Below, one piece after another: positions 60,648-64,000 of a DNA stretch of 64,000 nucleotides. Below the pieces are notes generated by a model, which did no database searches, was not told the origin of the DNA, and worked only from the letters and a program-made list of their open reading frames with translations. The position numbers were made by a program, and so were the translations under genes. The DNA lies in NCBI GenBank assembly GCA_905234625.1, contig CAJOIC010000002.1, forward strand, positions 1 to 64,000, written 5' to 3'. Each line of letters opens with the position of its first letter. Position 1 is the first letter of the stretch. The DNA is from an uncultured Oscillospiraceae bacterium. Its GTDB lineage: Bacteria; Bacillota; Clostridia; Oscillospirales; Oscillospiraceae.

Positions 60648-61835
60648 ATGTATGTTTACGCAGACAACGCGGCAACGACGCGCACCAGTGAGACGGCTAT
60701 AAACGCGATGCTGCCGTTTTTCCGGGAGACGTACGGAAACGCCTCCTCTCTCCACACCCCGGGCCAGCGGGCGATGGAAGCCCTGGTGGCTGCCCGGGAG
60801 AAGGTCGCTGCGATCCTGAATGCGGACCCGAAGGAGATCTACTTCACCTCCGGCGGCAGCGAGGCGGACAATCAGGCCATCGTATCTGCCGCCCGGAACG
60901 GCGCACGCAGGAACAAGCGCCATATCATCTCCACGGCCTTTGAGCATCACGCCGTGCTGCATACCCTGGACAAGCTGAAAAAGGAGGGGTATGAGATCGA
61001 GCTTCTGGACGTGCACGAAAACGGCGTCGTGACGGCGGAGCAGGTGGCGGCAGCGATCCGGGAGGACACGGCGCTGGTGACGATCATGTTCGCCAACAAC
61101 GAGATCGGAACGCTCCAGCCCATCGCGGAGATCGGCGCGGTATGCCGGGAGCGGGGCGTTCCCTTCCACTGCGACGCGGTGCAGGCCGTGGGGCATGTCC
61201 CCGTGGATGTGAAGGCTCTGAACGTGGATATGCTCTCCCTCTCGGCCCACAAGTTCCACGGCCCCAAGGGCGTGGGCGCCCTGTATGTCCGGAAGGGCAT
61301 CCCCGTGGTGAACATCATCGAGGGCGGCCAGCAGGAGAGAGGCAAACGCGGCGGCACGGAGAATACCCCCGGCATCGTGGGCATGGCAGCGGCCATGGAG
61401 GAGGCCGTCGGGAATCTGGATAAAAGCATCCCCTATGTGACGGCGCTCCGGGAACGGCTCATCGAGGGTCTGTCTCAGATCCCCCACAGCCGACTGAACG
61501 GCGACCGGGACCGCCGTGTCCCCGGAACGGTGAATTTCTGCTTCGAGGGCATCGAGGGCGAGAGCCTTCTGCTGCTTCTGGACGAGAAGGGCGTCGCGGC
61601 GTCCTCCGGCAGCGCGTGTACCTCCGGGTCCCTGGACCCGAGCCATGTGCTGCTGGCCATCGGACTGCCCCACGATGTAGCCCACGGCAGCCTGAGGCTG
61701 AGCATTGACGATGAGAACACTCCGGAGGAGGTCGAACATATCCTTTCGGTCGTTCCCGGCATCGTGGAGTATCTGCGGGATATGTCGCCCATCTGGGACG
61801 AGCTTCAAAAAGGCGAAAAGCCGTACTTGCTCTGA
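60648..61835 (+). CDS. Cysteine desulfurase (NifS/IscS family)
   Basis: PLP enzyme taking sulfur from cysteine for Fe-S clusters and thio-tRNA. 395 residues from the ATG at 60648. Visible: YADNAATTRTSE at the start, FTSGGSEADNQAI, HCDAVQAVGH, the PLP lysine in LSAHKFHGPKG, and the persulfide Cys in SSGSACTSGSLDPSH. The loop type matches group I (NifS/IscS). Downstream IscU-like and MnmA genes suggest it supplies both cluster assembly and U34 thiolation. Confidence 0.94.
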   Translation: MYVYADNAATTRTSETAINAMLPFFRETYGNASSLHTPGQRAMEALVAAREKVAAILNADPKEIYFTSGGSEADNQAIVSAARNGARRNKRHIISTAFEHHAVLHTLDKLKKEGYEIELLDVHENGVVTAEQVAAAIREDTALVTIMFANNEIGTLQPIAEIGAVCRERGVPFHCDAVQAVGHVPVDVKALNVDMLSLSAHKFHGPKGVGALYVRKGIPVVNIIEGGQQERGKRGGTENTPGIVGMAAAMEEAVGNLDKSIPYVTALRERLIEGLSQIPHSRLNGDRDRRVPGTVNFCFEGIEGESLLLLLDEKGVAASSGSACTSGSLDPSHVLLAIGLPHDVAHGSLRLSIDDENTPEEVEHILSVVPGIVEYLRDMSPIWDELQKGEKPYLL

Positions 61836-61871
61836 CGGCAAACTGTGCTATAATCAAGGAGGTTACAGAAA

Positions 61872-62315
61872 ATGGCGCTTTACAGCGATAAGGTCATGGA
61901 TCATTTCCGCAATCCGCGGAATGTGGGAAAGATGGAGGACGCCGACGGGATCGGCGAGGTGGGCAACGCCAAGTGCGGCGATATCATGCGCATGTACATC
62001 AAGGTCGAGGACGATATCATCACGGACGTGAAATTCATCACCTTCGGCTGCGGCAGCGCCATCGCCAGCTCGTCCATGGCGACGGAGATGATCAAGGGCA
62101 TGCCCATCTCGGAGGCTCTGGAGCTGTCGAACAAGGCGGTGACGGAGGCTTTGGACGGGCTTCCCGCCCACAAGCTGCATTGCTCCGTTCTTGCGGAGGA
62201 GGCGGTCCGCGCCGCTGTGAAGGACTACTATGACAAAAACGGGATCGCCTACGATCCCGCCCTTTTCGCGGACTGTGACTGTGCCCACGAGCACGACCAT
62301 GAATCTGAGGATTGA
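61872..62315 (+). CDS. Fe-S cluster scaffold protein NifU/IscU
   Basis: A 147-residue scaffold of the IscU type. The three cluster-binding Cys are in NAKCGD, FGCGSA and LHCSVL, with Asp next to the first. The C-terminus is extended by an Asp/Cys/His-rich tail (DCDCAHEHDHESED) that could bind metal. It follows the desulfurase by 36 bases and is followed by a terminator hairpin. Confidence 0.93.
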   Translation: MALYSDKVMDHFRNPRNVGKMEDADGIGEVGNAKCGDIMRMYIKVEDDIITDVKFITFGCGSAIASSSMATEMIKGMPISEALELSNKAVTEALDGLPAHKLHCSVLAEEAVRAAVKDYYDKNGIAYDPALFADCDCAHEHDHESED

Positions 62316-62328
62316 GCCGGCGCTGAGG

Positions 62329-62359
62329 CCTCCCGCCGAACACCGGCGGGAGGTTTTTT
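62329..62359 (+). terminator. Terminator hairpin carrying the mnmA ribosome site
   Basis: CCTCCCGCCG (62329-62338) pairs with CGGCGGGAGG (62344-62353), followed by six T and then directly by the mnmA ATG at 62360. The GGGAGG in the 3' arm is the only ribosome site for mnmA, 6 bases from the ATG. Confidence 0.85.
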
Positions 62360-63433
62360 ATGGCTGACAAGGTGATGATCGGCATGTCCGGCGGCGTGGA
62401 TTCCTCCGTGGCGGCGCTGCGGCTGAAGGAGGCGGGCTTCGACTGCGTCGGCGTCACCATGAAGCTCTATACGAACGACGAGCTGGGGCTTCCGGAGCGG
62501 CATACCTGCTGTTCCCTGGACGACGTGGAGGACGCCCGGAGCGCGGCCTTCCGGCTGGGGATGCCGCATTATGTGCTGAACGAGAAGGCTGCCTTCGAGG
62601 AGAAGGTCATACGGCACTTTGTGGAGACGTACGAGGCCGGCGGTACGCCGAACCCGTGCATCGAGTGCAACCGGCACCTGAAATTCTCCGCCATGCTCCA
62701 TCGGGCGGAGGAGCTGGGCTGTGCCTATATCGCCACGGGGCATTATGCCCGGATCGAGCGCCGGGAGGACGGCCGCTGGCTTCTGAAAAAGGGGACCGAC
62801 GCCTCCAAGGACCAGAGCTATGTGCTGTACATGCTGACCCAGGAACAGCTCTCCCGGACAAAGCTCCCCCTGGGGGAGCTCACGAAGCCGGAGGTCCGCC
62901 GGATCGCGGAGGAGCGGGGCCTTCTGAACGCAAAAAAGCATGACAGCCAGGATATCTGTTTCGTGCCGGATGGGGATTACGAGGCTTTCATCCGCCGCTA
63001 TACCGGGAAGGAGTATCCCTCCGGGGATTTCGTGGACGAGGACGGAAACGTCCTGGGGCGGCACCGGGGCCTCATCGCGTACACCGTGGGCCAGCGCCGG
63101 GGCCTGGGTGTCTCGGGCGGACGCCCCCTCTACGTCTGCCGAAAGGATATGAAGAAAAACGCCGTCGTCCTCTCGGACAACGACGCCTTATTCTCAGATA
63201 CGCTGAAGGCCCGGAACGTGAACCTCATTGACCGGGAGCGCATGGACGGTCCTCTTCGCTGCGCGGCAAAGATCCGCTACTCCCATAGTGAGGCTCCCTG
63301 CACCGTCACCCAGACGGGGGAGGACGAGTGGACAGTGGTCTTCGACACGCCCCAGCGGGCCGTGACCGGGGGCCAGGCCGTGGTCCTGTACGACGGAGAC
63401 ACCGTCATCGGCGGCGGCACCATCATCGGATAA
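62360..63433 (+). CDS. mnmA: tRNA-specific 2-thiouridylase MnmA
   Basis: MnmA adds sulfur to U34 of Glu, Gln and Lys tRNAs, using ATP and sulfur from the desulfurase. The 357 residues have the PP-loop MSGGVDSSVAA (about 9-19), the two catalytic Cys (Cys in NPCIECNRHLKF and in DSQDICFVPDGDY), TGHYARI, KDQSYVL, and the C-terminal beta-barrel. Adjacency to nifS and nifU fits the sulfur-relay pathway. Confidence 0.96.
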   Translation: MADKVMIGMSGGVDSSVAALRLKEAGFDCVGVTMKLYTNDELGLPERHTCCSLDDVEDARSAAFRLGMPHYVLNEKAAFEEKVIRHFVETYEAGGTPNPCIECNRHLKFSAMLHRAEELGCAYIATGHYARIERREDGRWLLKKGTDASKDQSYVLYMLTQEQLSRTKLPLGELTKPEVRRIAEERGLLNAKKHDSQDICFVPDGDYEAFIRRYTGKEYPSGDFVDEDGNVLGRHRGLIAYTVGQRRGLGVSGGRPLYVCRKDMKKNAVVLSDNDALFSDTLKARNVNLIDRERMDGPLRCAAKIRYSHSEAPCTVTQTGEDEWTVVFDTPQRAVTGGQAVVLYDGDTVIGGGTIIG

Positions 63434-63509
63434 GGAGATTTTGATACTGCACCTCGATAAATAGCGAATGGTTTTGTAACGAGGAATAGTAAGAACCGTT
63501 GAATGCGGT

Positions 63510-63545
63510 GCGACCCCGATCCGGAACGGATCGGGGTCGCTTTTT
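63510..63545. terminator. Terminator after mnmA
   Basis: A perfect 14-bp stem (63510-63523 with 63527-63540), 3-base loop, then TTTTT. It lies between mnmA and the convergent aminotransferase gene. The 75 bases before it hold nothing recognisable. Confidence 0.92.
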
Positions 63546-63564
63546 GCAGTATGGTCCGGGAGGA

Positions 63565-64000
63565 TCACTCCGCCAGAAGGACCTCCAGCGCCGCAAGACG
63601 GGCGCAGATGCAGAAGAGCTTCATGGCGGCACCAAGGGTGTTGACGTCGGGATAGCTGGGAGCGATGCGGATGACATTGTCTTCCGGGTCCTTCCCATAG
63701 GGGAAGGGGGCGCCCGCGCCGGTGAGGGTGAGGCCCGCGTCCTTGCAGAGGGCCACGGTCCGCTTGGCCGTGCCGGGAAGTCCCGTGTAGGCTACGAAGT
63801 ACCCGCCCTTCGGCTCGTGCCAGGAGGCGATGCCCAGCGGCGCGATCTCCATTTGGAGAGTCATGAGGACACAGTCGAACTTGGGAGCCATGATGGCGGC
63901 GTGCTTCTTCATGTGCTGACGGATGCCATCGGCGCTGCGGAAGAAATTGTAATGCCGGAGCTGGTTGATCTTATCATATCCGATGGTCTGGACGCCCATT
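63565..64000 (-). CDS. MocR-type aminotransferase, C-terminal part (cut by window edge)
   Basis: About 145 C-terminal residues of a larger PLP aminotransferase; the 5' end lies beyond the right edge and the frame is open there. The sequence TIGYDKINQLRHYNFF, MKKHAAIMAPKFDCVL and WHEPKGGYFVAYTGL matches the C-terminal domain of the aminotransferase family once grouped with MocR (aspartate/alanine aminotransferase-like, without a DNA-binding domain). The Arg that binds the substrate carboxylate is probably in NVIRIAPSYP. The stop is at 63565, 20 bases from the terminator. Confidence 0.85.
   Translation of the reverse strand, partial: MGVQTIGYDKINQLRHYNFFRSADGIRQHMKKHAAIMAPKFDCVLMTLQMEIAPLGIASWHEPKGGYFVAYTGLPGTAKRTVALCKDAGLTLTGAGAPFPYGKDPEDNVIRIAPSYPDVNTLGAAMKLFCICARLAALEVLLAE

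Overview
The window is GC-rich, densely coded DNA from a Gram-positive Clostridia-type bacterium, most likely an Oscillospiraceae-like gut anaerobe (inference). Supporting signs are a meso-diaminopimelate-type MurE (DNPR motif), an HPr with both His15 and Ser46, a YqzL-like protein between era and recO, a shikimate dehydrogenase-kinase fusion, GGAGG ribosome sites and TTG/GTG starts. No rRNA, tRNA, CRISPR array, insertion sequence or phage gene was seen.

Region by region. 1-8.6 kb (+): ybeY (cut by the left edge), era, yqzL-like, recO, mutS2, HPr, uvrC, rsmD, coaD and a coiled-coil protein, closed by a strong terminator. 8.76-20.1 kb (+): division and cell-wall cluster mraZ, rsmH, ftsL-like, PASTA penicillin-binding protein, murE, mraY, ftsW, murG, ftsQ, ftsZ, with a MraZ-type operator of 10-bp repeats; murF, murD, murC, murB and ftsA are absent. 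20.1-26.8 kb (-): a helical ferritin-like candidate, an SGNH hydrolase, an EF-G-like GTPase, a degenerate P-type ATPase-like membrane protein with a frameshift at a G7 tract, and rlmB. 27-29.7 kb (+): a rhomboid-like protein with a zinc ribbon and a membrane-anchored beta-propeller.

29.7-37.9 kb is an envelope-polymer locus: an acyltransferase-3 protein (-), then on + a sulfatase/LtaS-superfamily protein, a YidC insertase fused to a CDP-glycerol-type glycerophosphotransferase, a GNAT protein, a nucleotidyltransferase fused to an aminotransferase, and a small membrane protein. A CDP-activated headgroup made by one fusion could be transferred by the other (inference).

37.9-45.1 kb (-) is an aromatic amino acid operon, aroF-tyrA-aroB-aroA-aroC-chorismate mutase-aroEK-aroQ, with nearly all genes overlapping. 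It has a near-perfect promoter and a 183-nt leader holding a 19-residue Tyr/Phe-rich peptide, an intrinsic terminator and a competing antiterminator: a ribosome-mediated attenuator. tyrA carries an in-frame TGA at codon 201.

45.1-56.1 kb is the strongest candidate for an undescribed system. Two divergent operons resemble the teichoic-acid D-alanylation (Dlt) machinery. On + are a DltA-like adenylation enzyme, a fold-type III PLP decarboxylase, a hexapeptide acyltransferase and a DltC-like carrier protein. On - are two paralogous lipoproteins (InlB-like, leucine-rich and SGNH regions), a small membrane protein, a DltB-like MBOAT protein and an SGNH/leucine-rich-repeat protein. The added decarboxylase suggests that a carrier-bound amino acid is decarboxylated, as in butirosin BtrK chemistry, before export to a surface polymer (inference).

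56.2-64 kb holds a TauE/SafE transporter (-), gamma-carbonic anhydrase-like and CoA-transferase genes (+), an 8-oxoguanine-deaminase-like amidohydrolase (-), nifS-nifU-mnmA for tRNA thiolation (+), and the C-terminal part of a MocR-type aminotransferase (-) cut by the right edge. There is no gene-free stretch longer than about 300 bases.
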